Below, piece after piece: positions 10,253 to 20,744 of a stretch of DNA of 64,000 bases. Both the position numbers and the translations under genes were made by a program. Origin of the DNA: Acanthosepion esculentum (lineage: Eukaryota > Mollusca > Cephalopoda > Sepiida > Sepiidae); assembly GCA_964036315.1 (NCBI GenBank), contig OZ038508.1, positions 47,723,696-47,787,695 of the forward strand. The letters run 5' to 3'. Numbering within the stretch: position 1 is the first letter of the stretch; each line of letters opens with the position of its first letter. The notes beneath the pieces are model-generated. The model was not told where the DNA came from and searched no databases. It saw only the letters and a program-made list of their open reading frames with translations.

Positions 10253-11151
10253 CAAGGATCATTCAATAAATAAGATGAATTTTCGGTATGAGGACTTCTA
10301 ACACAGATAGAAGCTTACTTCTTTTTTTATTTTTCTATGTAGTCTCCCAACACTGTCACACACTTTTCCCATCTGTGCACAAGCTTCCGTATTCACTCAG
10401 CGTAAAAATCTTTGGACTGATGTCTCAACCAGTCGCTCACAACACTTTTGACTTCATCGTCACTTTTAAACTTCGTGCCTCTCGTGGAACGCTTTCAGGG
10501 GACCAAACAGGTGAAAGTCTGAAGGGGCATTGTCTGGGCTGTAAGGGAGATGAGGGAGTAGTTCCCAGCCCAGCTCGTTGATGGTATGCACCGTTTGGAC
10601 TGCTGTGTGAGGCCTTGCATTGTCATGATGCAAGATGACTCCTTCTGACTGATGACCACCTGCGTTTGTTCTTTATGTCTTTCAAAGTCCTTGCAATGTC
10701 ATCCACTGTCACCCCTCTGTCAGACTGAATGAGGTCATTGACTGATTCGATCACCTCAGGAGACCTCACTTCTGTAGGCATCCCAAACCTGTCTTTATTC
10801 TCAACACTGCTCCGTCCTTCTTTAAACAATTTAGCTCACTTGTAGACATTCTTTTGGCTGAAACATGTGGCACCATACACAGTTGACATTCTTCTATGAA
10901 TTTCAACTGGTTTGCACTCTTCATTAACCAAAATCTTGATAACTCACCGTTGTTCAATCCTGGAGCATGCTTCATGGTCGGCCATATTTGTTAATCGCCA
11001 AAACTCTCAATGTTTTTTTTAATCTGCAAAAGAAATTAAATCCATGTAAAAAAGAAGTAGACCAAAAAAAAAAAAAAAAAAAGAGTAAGCTTCTATCTGT
11101 ATTAGAAGTCCTTATACCGAAAAGTTCACCTTATTTATTGAATGACCCTCG
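10253..11151 (-). mobile_element. Mariner transposon, internally deleted
   Basis: Terminal inverted repeats of about 75 bp (left 10253-10325, right 11075-11151) begin C[AG]AGG[AG]TCATTCAATAAATA and are flanked by TA on both sides. Their length is unusual for mariner, which normally has repeats of about 30 bp. At 899 bp the element is about 400 bp shorter than a full mariner. The transposase runs on the minus strand and is broken (see next entry). An A-rich tract near 11063-11081 abuts the right repeat. Confidence 0.9.
10330..10985 (-). pseudogene. Mariner transposase remnant
   Basis: The N-terminal helix-turn-helix half reads across two frames. 10975-10860 gives the region ending in a VYKWAK-like segment, and 10829-10623 gives LFKEGRSSVENKDRFGMP and then SVNDLIQSDRGVTVDDIA, both typical of mariner. 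It then jumps to the C-terminal part near 10590-10450, with NELGWELLP and PYSPDNAPSDFHLF around the third catalytic Asp. The central segment with the first two Asp residues is deleted. Frameshifts confirm a dead gene; non-autonomous. Confidence 0.85.
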
Positions 11152-11370
11152 TATATGTTTGTGAGGACATAATTACTAGAGCCGGTAATATGTGTGTTTT
11201 ACGTTGTAGTCTTGTTAAAGTTATATTTTGGAATACAGTTTGATTTCTTTAAGAAATTGTATGATATTTTATAGATTAATGTAATGAATGTTATTTTATG
11301 TTGGTGGGTTGGTTGATTTTATTTAACTGCATTTCAAACACTATTGTTTATTTAATGGCGAAACCTAAAT

Positions 11371-11640
11371 ATTTTAAACGCAATTTTATGGCTTTAAATA
11401 AATATATGTTGAACGTAATTTTATGGCTTTAAATAAATATATTTTAAGCGCACTTTTATGGCTCTAAATAAATATATGCTGAACGTAATTTTATGGCTTT
11501 AAATAAATATATTTTAAACGCAATTTTATGGCTTTAAATAAATATATGTTGAACGTAATTTTATGGCTTTAAATAAATATATTTTAAACGCAATTTTATG
11601 GCTTTAAATAAATATATGTTGAACGTAATTTTGCGCCATC
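11371..11640. repeat. 35-bp tandem repeat with 70-bp higher-order unit
   Basis: Eight monomers of 35 bp alternate between type b (starts ATTTTAAACGCAATTTTATG) and type a (starts ATGTTGAACGTAATTTTATG), giving a 70-bp dimer repeated four times. The shared second half is GCTTTAAATAAATAT. The third monomer has three substitutions, and the last is truncated at about 11634. Confidence 0.95.
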
Positions 11641-11825
11641 AAATACAGAATGAATGTATTTTTATTCATTTTGCAATAAAATTTATTGTCGGTAATTTTG
11701 CGATAAAATGTAATGTTGGTAATTTTACTACAAATATGTATTTTGTTAATTTTAAAACATATATATGTTGTTGGTAATTTTTTATGTTAAAATGTATTGC
11801 TATTATTTTTTACTATAAATTCATA
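11641..11825. repeat. Degenerate 27-30 bp tandem repeat
   Basis: Units of the type AAAATNTATTGTNGGTAATTTT recur about five times with drift. Probably an older array continuing from the 35-bp array. Confidence 0.6.
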
Positions 11826-13080
11826 AAATTTTGTTTTTTGTATGGAGATTCAATATATGACCATATCTGGGGCCCTAACAGGTGATACCACCCCTAATCT
11901 GGTTAGAGCTGGGAACAACAGCAACTAAGAGGTTGAGAACACTCCTCAAAAGCTCAAATCGCGCAATCAGATGCCTTGCTATCGGTTGCAGTTTATCGTC
12001 ATTCCCAGAATTATTTTGTAATGAAGTGGCAGTAGCGGATGATAATTATTATGGTTATGATGTTGGCGATGATTATATTTTAACCCTTCCGCTGCTAACT
12101 ACGGAGATCTTCGTTTTTCTTATCTTGCTCCAGCTGGCTAAGTACGGAAACCTACGTTTTTTGCATACCGCTGGTATGAGTGTCCCGTTGCGCCATCTAT
12201 CGGAAAATACGGAAAACTCTAACTGTTCTATCATGCAAATTATTAGTCAGCCTCGATTTTTCTCTACGTCATGGTAGTTTCGTATCTAATTGCACTGGGA
12301 AAATGAGTAGCAGTGAAAGTGTTAAATATATACATATAAGTATAGTAACTTGATATATAAAATTTATTTAAGCCTAAATACGATTTAGGGGGAGTGAATG
12401 AAAATGATGTTGCTAATGATATTCGAAAAAATTCTCAGATGCGTCTACGTTTACCTGACGTTGAAAAAACAATCTGGAAAGAGAAGGGCTGAGACTATTG
12501 ATGTCTCAAAGGATGTCCAAACAGCCCTGGTTTCTAAATGGTACCCAGGTTTCAAAATTTCTATGAGAATTACATGTAATCTGAGAGAATATTTACATAG
12601 CAGAATGATGAGAATTAACTTCTTCCGTGGAAATTACTAATTGGGGAAACCAACCATATTTAATTCAAATCGTCTTATTAATGAAGACTAAAAAATCATC
12701 TCTAAAAATAAGTAATGACGGACAAAATCAATCACAGATTCCTTGACTATATAACTTTCCTGTTTGGTAATATATCAACTTTTATCGAATATGGATACAA
12801 CATAACACTTTTCTTAAGAAAGGCTTTACCAGAATCCAGATTGTGGAAGTTGCGAAGATCTCAGCGATTCTAAAGATGTCAGAATCCTCAGGCTACTAAA
12901 CTCATGAGTACTACATTGTAAATTATCTCCAAGATACCCTACATGATTTCGCAACCATCTGCTTAAATATTTTACTATTCGAAAATGAAAATTTGTGAGA
13001 CTTCCTGCAAAATATCTATTTCCGCCATGCCGTAAGTGTTCTAGTATGAAAATGTATTAAGGAACCAACAAGGATATATT
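11826..13080. other. No gene recognised
   Basis: Holds two open frames (11882-12277 and 12398-12640) without recognisable domain, repeat match or splice context. The motif ACCACCCCTAATCTGG near 11888 resembles ACCACCCCTTGTCTGG at 184-199, hinting at another dispersed repeat. Confidence 0.35.
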
Positions 13081-13108
13081 TTCATGTTAAATGTCAACAT
13101 TCACAATG

Positions 13109-13310
<202 letters not shown>

Positions 13311-13479
13311 AGAAATATACTCTTAAGATTTGCTATATTTATGGAATAAAGTGCTCAATATCAGAGATAGAGCGTGTGTATAAACCCCAAAATTGAGTGA
13401 ATAGCTTTAATTGTCTTCCCAAACCAAAACAAAATTATTAAATAAGCGATACAAACAAACTTTTAGTAGGTTAATAAAA

Positions 13480-13743
13480 CCCCGATTAAAATAAAATTTA
13501 AAAAATAAATGAGATAAAAAATAAAAATAGAAAATAAAAATAAATAAAAACAATAAAATAATCTAACACAAATAAATAAACAAATAAATTACTTACAGCA
13601 AAATAACCGCCAAAATAGACTACCCATAATGCACCACTGATCCGTATATATAAATAGCCGAGGAAAAAAAGAAACACTCGTGGCCTGACGATTGCCTCTA
13701 TCATGAAACAGCCTGTCGCCTCTAAGTGTTGACTTCAATTTTC

Positions 13744-13745
<2 letters not shown>
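13480..13745 (+). mobile_element. R6 terminal repeat with hammerhead motif, copy 2
   Basis: Same word order as the 8.57-8.80 kb copy: AATAAA-rich stretch, CCGTATATATAAATA, GCCGAGGAAAA, ACACTCGTGGCCTGA, GTCGCCTCTAAG, then (TA)n. A short insertion (CATAATGCACCACTGAT) is unique to this copy. Confidence 0.65.
13682..13720 (+). ncRNA. Hammerhead ribozyme-like motif, R6 copy 2
   Basis: GGC closes stem I, followed by a perfect CTGACGA core (13685-13691). The GAAAC half lies at 13705-13709, the cleavage triplet GTC at 13715-13717, and GCC at 13718-13720 completes stem I. Stem II is weakened by substitutions (TTG with TCA), whereas copy 1 keeps TGC/GCA. Core residues are intact, unlike copy 1. Confidence 0.6.

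Positions 13746-13748
<3 letters not shown>

Positions 13749-13788
<40 letters not shown>
13749..13788. repeat. (TA)n microsatellite
   Basis: TA array at the right edge of R6 copy 2. Confidence 0.97.
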
Positions 13789-13790
<2 letters not shown>

Positions 13791-13989
13791 TCAACTGCAC
13801 GCCAACATGTAGGTACACGTAAATCTACTAATTAATATATATATTTGCTCTTTATAACCACATCGAGCACTTTTATGTTTACGTACGACTCAAGTATGAA
13901 ATCGAGGATTATTTATTTGCTTGCCCTCGTATACACACCAACATTCCCGTATATGCTTGCGTATATCTATCCGTTTGATTTATCTATCT

Positions 13990-14083
13990 TATAACTATAT
14001 ACGTATATATGAATATATATATATATATATAAATACATACATATATATACGTAAACACATATAAAGACACGTGTAAATATGAA

Positions 14084-14151
<68 letters not shown>

Positions 14152-14160
14152 CATACATGA

Positions 14161-14203
<43 letters not shown>
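13990..14203. repeat. Compound (TA)n/(TACA)n region
   Basis: Several TA runs separated by TACATA, GAATGCA and similar short words; all long frames here are polyIle-Tyr artefacts. Confidence 0.95.
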
Positions 14204-14204
<1 letters not shown>

Positions 14205-14353
14205 GGTGAGTCGATAAATGAAACGGCCAATTAAAAGCAGGCGTGTACTCGTGTACCATTGTCCATACCCTGTGCCTGACGAACTTAGAACGCCACCCAG
14301 TGAAACTATAGTCGCCTGCCAAAAAATGTAGGTACGCATATATGTACTAATGA

Positions 14354-14361
<8 letters not shown>

Positions 14362-14449
<88 letters not shown>
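14362..14449. repeat. (TA)n microsatellite
   Basis: Uninterrupted TA array of about 44 units. Confidence 0.98.
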
Positions 14450-14451
<2 letters not shown>

Positions 14452-14869
14452 ACATAAACAATAAATATGTATATATGTCTTGATGGAGAAAATGAACTTA
14501 TGTTTGTAGTTTTCATTTGTTTTTTTTGTTTTTTTTCATCATGACATTTGGTCATACCTCGTGTTGGTCAAACAGTCTCTTTTAAGTTATTTGATATAAG
14601 ACCTGGATGGATTCATACTGCTTTGAATTCCCTTGGTCATTTTGACAGTTTATTGTTTCCTGGAAAGTGGATGTGTCTCTGTTAAGTGTGTGTGTGTGTT
14701 ATTTGGTTTTTAGGGAGTGAGTGAGTATGATGTGTGTAAACGTGTATATACGTGTGGGTGTGTGTATAAGTGTGAGGATATCTGTCTTGTGTAGGTGAGA
14801 AATGTGGGTAGGTTTTGATTTGTAGGGTTATATATTAATACAATCTATGTTCTTAAATTTATGATTAAG

Positions 14870-16130
14870 CGCGTTTTTAAACGTCGTATCCACTTATTTT
14901 CATGGAACTCTAAAATCTTCCTAATGTTATCTGCTCTGGACTTTTCTATTCTCTAAATTATAGTGGATTTGGCATGGGTTTTAAAATCTTGTTTTTCTAG
15001 GCGGAAATGTTTTACAGGTAATAATCATTCATGGAGTGTCGACTTAATTCCATTGCGATAATTATTAATCCTGTAGTGAAAGGGCCATTCAGATTTTCCT
15101 ACATATTGTTCTGGCATAGTATGCATTCTAGGAGATAAATTGTGTTATGACGTCTACAGTTAGAATCGTGGTAGATTTTGAAGGTAGATTTAGTGACTGA
15201 GCTAGTGAATGAATTTGTGTGTTTAATGTGATTGCAGCATAAGCTTCTTGTGTTGTGAAATGGTTGGGAAAATACTGTTGTTTTTGTTGTTGGTTTATTA
15301 CGGATTACCTTGTCCCCTGAAATGTGGTTACTACCTATGATTTCTTTTAGGTTCTTACGTCTACGATATGCTAGAAGACCGGGTTCCTGAAACAATGTTT
15401 TTAGGTTTAGTTTGAGATGTAGTATTTCCCAGCGACTTTTGATTATTTGGGATAGTGGAGAGAGAGTGGGGTTGAAAGTAGTTACTGGAGGGATGCGGCT
15501 GGGTTTATTTTTAATCTTGTACATTAGGGTGTCTTCTCTAGGTGTGGAAATTGCTTTATTTATTTGTTCCCTGATTAGGTGTTGTTTACGGCCCCGTGTT
15601 GTGAATTGTTGCTCCAGATTTCAATGTGTTTATTTAGTTCTTCATTGTTGGAACATATCCTTCTGATTCTAAGTGCTTGTGAATAGGGAAGGTTCTCTTT
15701 GAGGTGTTTAGGGTGGGAAGACTTAAAGTGTAGATAGTTGTGGGTGTCGGTGATTTTAGTGTGTAGAGTCGTTTGTAGTTTCCTGTTTTCATCTATGTAC
15801 ATGCAGGTGTCTAAAAATGTTACCGATCTTGTGGATTTTTCTTAGTCAAACTTAATTGAGTCGTGCAATGTGTTTAGGGTCATGAGGAATTGGATAAGTT
15901 TATCGTCACTGCCCGTGTATACAAAGAATATATCATCGATATATCTTGCATAGAATACGCAGTCGCTACCGATGAGGGGGCAGATGTGGATCTCCTCAAA
16001 TTTTCCAATGAATATTGTAGCATATGATAGGCATGCAATGGTGCCCATGTAACAGCCTCTTATTTGCAGGTAGTGTCCTCCACTGAAGTTGAAAGTATTC
16101 AATTCAAGAATATGCTCCATGAGTTATATG
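14870..16130 (-). pseudogene. Penelope-like element: reverse transcriptase plus GIY-YIG endonuclease, degraded
   Basis: Read on the minus strand. 16120-15842 gives the reverse transcriptase core: LQIRGCYMGT (the Q..G..MGT motif) and the catalytic YIDDIFFVYTG. 15830-15575 continues with FLDT, YLHFKSSHPKHLKENLPYSQ and RIRRICS, the thumb typical of PLEs. 15524-15099 covers the linker (PPVTTFNP, AYRRRKNLKEI, then Cys-rich CRRHNTIYLLECILC). It runs into a GIY-YIG domain at 15110-14870: YVGKSEWPF, Arg in RINNYR, then a stop exactly where the catalytic Glu is expected, and ENKWIRRLKT. The 5' third is missing, with at least four stops or frameshifts. PLEs nick the target with this endonuclease and prime reverse transcription there. 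Confidence 0.85.
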
Positions 16131-17324
16131 ATAACTTCTGTAGACATACATATATATATGTTCCTCCTTGATGCACACTGCTAGTGGAGCGACCATGTTT
16201 ATACTGTTACAGCAGGAAGAAATTTGGCGCGATCAATCTCAAACTCCAATCACATTACGGCAATAATACCAACCGAAAGCAGGTAGGAGCAGAAAGCACT
16301 ATGACAAAACTATAAATATGTCATGACTAATGTGCAGATTTTCTCTTTTAATTTACCCTCATAGTATTTCTGTTCTTCCTGCCTGGCCCCCGGAATTACA
16401 GTTCTGGGCGTGTAATTCTGACAGTGATGGATTGCCTTTGTTTAAGTTTTTGATACAAAATAAGAAAGGCGCGCAAACTCTTAGACGGTAGCAAGTATTA
16501 GAAAGCTCAGTAATACTGACCGAACCCAGATTCCCTACTGAGGCAAAATAGTAGGTGAGAATGCGATGTTAGCCTACCGTTCGACACGTATCTCCTCTCT
16601 CGTCTCCCACATGCTCTTGCTTTCTCCTATAAACAATGTTCCGAGTAATTCCCCCTCATGCAATAATGCAAGATAAATAAATAAAAAAACCGTCATTTAT
16701 GCTGTCTTTGTTGTATCGTCCAAGAATTAAAAACAGACAGAGACGATACGAACACGAAACGCAAACCTCAATTGGGAACACCGCTTTTATATCGATTTAA
16801 GGAGAATCTACCTTAATTTATATATATGCAAGAACTTTGTTCTATTTCTAAATTCCATGCTTCATTTCCAAATTCATTATCACTGGCATAGCGTTATATC
16901 CTTAATTAAGTTGTGGTCCATTACACACTCTCATTTAGTCGTAAGAACACTTCATACAAATTAACAAAATCCTAAAGTCAGTGATAGACGATAATGTCAG
17001 CCATGTTTCCCGGTGGTTCACGTAGGTCAGCTGAGGTTGTCGTGGTGTCAAAAAGGCAAAATCTTAACCAAATGGCCGAAATGAATCACGGAAATTGATT
17101 GATGGTCGATGACAATGGTCTGACAATGTCACCAACGTTCATTCATAGCAAACGTCGTCGACAGACAGGATAACATGGATTAGAGCAATATTAGTTGAAG
17201 TATTAAATGAGAATTAATATCAGCAACCTACATATAAACGTCGAGTCACAATGCGAGATTTTGTCTGGCAAGTCAACGGTTTCGCTGTAAAAGGAAGCCA
17301 GACAAAGTCGGTATAAAGTGACAC
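16131..17324. other. No gene recognised
   Basis: Low-copy sequence with one less AT-rich patch (16370-16640). No domain, tRNA-like or repeat assignment. Confidence 0.35.
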
Positions 17325-17540
17325 GGTGGAGAATGTGCACGTAGCGTAGAATGTGGAATGGAATTCAGCTTAAAGCTGAGTTTGTTGCGTTCACTCTATG
17401 AATCTATCTCTTTCACCCAACTATGGGTTAAATAGCAGGTCAGTATGGGATATCTAGCCTTAGGTGCCAACTACTTTAAGAGAAGTACAAATGTAAATTC
17501 AAACCCGTTTCGTCGTACGGCTTGAAATTTTACTCTATAA
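17325..17540 (+). mobile_element. tRNA-derived SINE, family R1
   Basis: A degenerate tRNA-like head (GTGGAGAATG...) is followed by the R1 body: CAACTATGGGTTAAATAGCAGG, near GATATCTAGCC and AAATTCAAACCCG. Compare 18.72-18.90 and 39.74-39.91 kb. Confidence 0.6.
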
Positions 17541-17574
17541 CAACTTTCTTACGTATAAAACAAAATATCTCGAG

Positions 17575-18085
17575 TAGTGGGTTTTGTGGCGCTATTCTAC
17601 ACAAGGAGCAAAATGGCGCCAAGGAGAAGGATATGGGAAATACCTCATGTTAATTTTATTGTATATTCTTCTTCTATGCACAATGCCATTTCAGGACTTT
17701 GGCGAACATTGCTCTCCACAATTTCATCTCTTAATATATTCTGTTATTCTGTTATATCTCTTAAACCTTGTCTTACCATCCATGTGGTCAAGCTCACTAG
17801 GAATGTTATACTTTCCTTTCCTCTATCCCTCTTTCATTAGAATATTAAATTTAAGCTCTTTTTCTTCACTGTGTGCCCTAGAATTTTCAAACGTCTTTTT
17901 CTGATATTAAGTATGTGATTTTTTCTTTCCATTTTCTCGTTGCTTACATGTTCTGTATATTGTTTTCTCAACATTCTTCTGTAGAACCACGGTTCTATTG
18001 CTTCAGGCCTCTTCTTCATCTGTGAGAATATTAGCTAGCATTTACTGCCATATATGTGGGAGGAATGATGGCCGATAACAATTCA
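17575..18085 (-). pseudogene. Non-LTR retrotransposon (LINE), C-terminus and 3' end
   Basis: The minus strand from 18019 gives EPWFYRRMLRKQYTEHVSNE, then a LNIRKRRLKILGH segment, matching the conserved tail of LINE polyproteins (W..RRMLRI, HVSNE, L..LGH..R). It continues at lower identity into a Lys/Arg-rich tail near 17830-17600. Related copies lie at 44.69-45.13, 53.66-54.13 and 54.93-55.14 kb on the same strand. All are 5'-truncated and frameshifted, as usual for LINE insertions. Confidence 0.75.
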
Positions 18086-18182
18086 GTATTTATTTCATTC
18101 TTTCTAAGGAAATCTTCCTGTTTCTTAATAACTTTGCTTAGTGACGATAACTTATTTTGCGGTGTGAGAGTTTATAATGCAA

Positions 18183-18590
18183 CACGGGGTTGAAAACACA
18201 AATATAATAACTTCATCCATTTCTAAAAAAGATTAAAAATAATGTAACTTTTAATAATAAAAAAGAAAAAGCCAACTTTTAACAATATTAACTATGAACA
18301 AGGCCACAATGTGCTCACCGTATTCGGAAATTAAAAACAGTTCTACAACACACTAAACATACACATAATTCATACACTCAATTAATCTGAAAAATTGGAT
18401 CATCCTTGATAATGGCAAAAGATATAGCCGAACTATAAATCATTTGGACAGTCTTTACAGCCTATTTGTCCAGAAAAGAAAGCTCTTGTTCGACCACAAG
18501 AAAAATTAAATTAAAATCTCAAACGTAGTACCTTGTCTGTCGTTTTTAATGGAACATACATAAACGAAGGATTGTTTCCTAAACATACAA

Positions 18591-18592
<2 letters not shown>
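18183..18592 (+). mobile_element. PLE 3' terminal region, family R7
   Basis: Co-linear with the reverse complement of 31058-31475 over about 400 bp (GAAAACACAAATATAATAAC, GAACAAGGCCACAATG, ATTATCAAGG on the opposite strand, GTACCTTGTCT). The minus-strand partner has the GIY-YIG domain upstream, so this is the 3' part of a PLE and ends at a (TA)n array. It contains a degenerate hammerhead-like TTGATAATGGC...GCCGAA. Confidence 0.75.

Positions 18593-18664
<72 letters not shown>
18593..18664. repeat. (TA)n microsatellite at PLE end
   Basis: Uninterrupted TA array. Confidence 0.98.
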
Positions 18665-18666
<2 letters not shown>

Positions 18667-18714
18667 TGTGATAACCTGATATGAAGGATGCGCGCACAGT
18701 GTATAGTGATAATA

Positions 18715-18905
18715 CACGTGGACAGTGAAATAGAGTTCGAATTCCAGCCATGTTCATGGCGTTCAATTTTAAACTTATTAATTTAGGAAAGGTGTCTATC
18801 CCTTCTCCGCCCAGCTATGGATTAAATAATAGGACAGGTTAGGCTCTTTACATTTGCTTAGAAACTATTCTAAAAGAACGGCATATATAAATTCAAATAC
18901 GTTAG
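18715..18905 (+). mobile_element. tRNA-derived SINE, family R1, 5'-truncated
   Basis: Starts inside the tRNA-like head at the B box (GAGTTCGAATTCC) and continues with CTTCTCCGCCCAGCTATGG, GGACAGG and ATAAATTCAAATACG, the R1 body. Confidence 0.65.
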
Positions 18906-19139
18906 ATCGTGCATCTTGCAACGCAACCCTGTAACATGTCTGCTATAGAAACTTCAGACGCAAATCGAAGCTTACTTTCTATTCTCTAAACGAAGAATAC
19001 TGGTACTAAGGCAGATGGTGATATAATAAAGATATATGAATTTCAGATTATATCTAACAGAAGCAAATATGCTCGCCTATCACCTGGTTCAAAATACATC
19101 ATCCTCATTTGGACAAGGGTAAAAGATTTATCCGTTGTT

Positions 19140-19250
19140 TTCTGTTGAGGATTGTGTTTTCGGTTCTTTCTTCTAAAGACTTCAGTTTTTCTTTCGCCTA
19201 CTGTAAGCACCTTGCATTTTCTATCTTGCTTAGGGTGAAATAATTTAAAG
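19140..19250 (-). mobile_element. Dispersed repeat R5
   Basis: Minus-strand signature TTATTTCACCCTAAGCAAG followed by a body of the same length as the other copies. Confidence 0.6.
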
Positions 19251-19264
19251 AAAAGTCGTCTGTA

Positions 19265-19640
19265 TTAATGAATGCTGCCATAACTCTTGCCTTTCACTTC
19301 ATCTTTGGTGTTACAAGGAGTTTTGTTGGTCTCTCGCTCAACTGCGCCCCACATAAAACAATCAAGTGCGTAGAGTCTGCGTAGTTAGGTGGCCATATGT
19401 AAGGGATGATGTGGTCGCAGAAATTGTCTGGCAGCTATGACTGGGTACATCTGCGGATCGTTGCTGGTCTGGTCCGGTGACTGTTTTCCGCCGGCAGTCC
19501 GTCACTCACTTTGTTGTTGCTGGTCTGGTTCGCTGACTGCTTCTTTTCAGACCTGGTGGCTGACGAGCCGCCTTTATGGCTTATGGCTCACGAATACTAC
19601 CTGAGTTTTGCGCGGGAACTTATAACGTAACCCTGACCTA
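19265..19640 (-). pseudogene. Mariner-like transposase remnant
   Basis: 19425-19270 on the minus strand reads IPYIWPPNYADSTHLIVLC and continues with an NTKDE-like segment. This resembles the mariner region WPPNSPDLNPLDYYVWG around the last catalytic Asp, here degraded. The rest (19425-19640) has GC-richer repeated GTTGCTGGTCTGG words and no clear frame. Confidence 0.5.
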
Positions 19641-20375
19641 TTTCCATGAAATTTCGAGTTCACCTGCGCAGATGTCATATTCAATCAGTTTCCAGAAAAC
19701 AATTATTTAATTTTGGAGCCGTGTTTTGTGCAGAATAGTCAAAAAGGATGATTTCGTATCTACTGAATTGAGTAAGATTTATTTGTAGGCGTCTCTTACT
19801 TGTTTGTGCTTCAATTATTGGCCGAAAAATTTAAGACTTTATATCCTATAGACTCAGACTTTATTTCCCAATGGTGTTTCAACGTAAATGAATGACACAT
19901 AGCAGTCAGAATACGAATTGCAGAAAAATGTCAAATTTGGACAAATAAGACGCAGTAGCAAAACACTTTTTTTTCCCACGAAACCGGTTTTTTAACACTT
20001 CGGGAAGGATTTATTGTTTTAAAAAAGCAACGATTTGAATTGTAATTAACACTAAGCACATGAAAATGAATTTTTTCATTTTTATTTTTTTCTTGAGAAT
20101 TGAAACAAAAATAATAATCACTATTTATTTATTTGATTCTTTGTTAATGACTATTTATTTATTATATTAATTATTGGAACGCCTTGCTAAATATCAGCTA
20201 ATTGGCAATCGATTGAAATATTATAAAATAGTAAATAATAAGAATTTTCCTTATAGTTGGTCAACCTATTTTAATAACATAGTAAATGTTTATAAATTTC
20301 TGAATAAAAGTTTTTCACATTTATTTTTGATAAATTGGTAAATGATAAATATTGCATTGCATGAGTTTAATTGTA
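19641..20375. other. AT-rich stretch, nothing recognised
   Basis: ATTTATTTA-rich; no domain, RNA or dispersed repeat seen. Confidence 0.4.
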
Positions 20376-20744
20376 TAGGGTGACCAAAAAAAAACGGGAA
20401 TGTTTGAAGTGTGTATTGCCAGACATGAGCAAGTGGCAACACTGCGAGACATTGACCTTGAGCAAGTAAACATTTCGCCATTTTAGTAAAGAGAATGAAA
20501 TTCACAGTATCCCAGCTGAGATGTTGCAGCAGTCAATGAGGAATCTCAACAGCAGATTTCAAGAATGCATTCGTACAGGAGGACGCCATCTCCAGGACGT
20601 AATTTTTTAAAAACTGAAAACTCCATCATTGTTTCTTAAATTGCATGTTTTAAGGTTTCAATTACTATGAATTAAATATTTTTCTTCCATCACTCTTGGT
20701 TTTATTGGATTGTTAAAAAGTTCCCGTTTTTTTTGGTCACCCTG
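20376..20744. mobile_element. Tc1/mariner MITE of 369 bp
   Basis: Terminal inverted repeats of about 24 bp: TAGGGTGACCAAAAAA on the left and the complement of TTTTTTGGTCACCCTG on the right, with TA flanks at both ends. The CAGGGTG[AT]CC start is typical of Tc1/mariner. It contains only the transposase C-terminus (next entry), so it is a deletion derivative moved in trans. Confidence 0.85.
20509..20610 (+). pseudogene. Transposase C-terminal fragment inside the MITE
   Basis: A 33-residue open segment ends at a TAA and contains QQSMRNLNSRFQECIRTGGR, the usual end of mariner-type transposases (Arg-rich helix, Cys-Ile, Gly-Gly). It has no start and no catalytic residues. Confidence 0.7.

Noticed and set aside
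11371..11640. CRISPR-like regular repeats
   Set aside because: Monomers are directly adjacent with no unique spacers; a eukaryotic tandem repeat.
13995..14555. 186-codon minus frame rich in Ile-Tyr
   Set aside because: Artefact of (TA)n arrays, as are all Ile-Tyr and Val-Cys repeat frames in the window.
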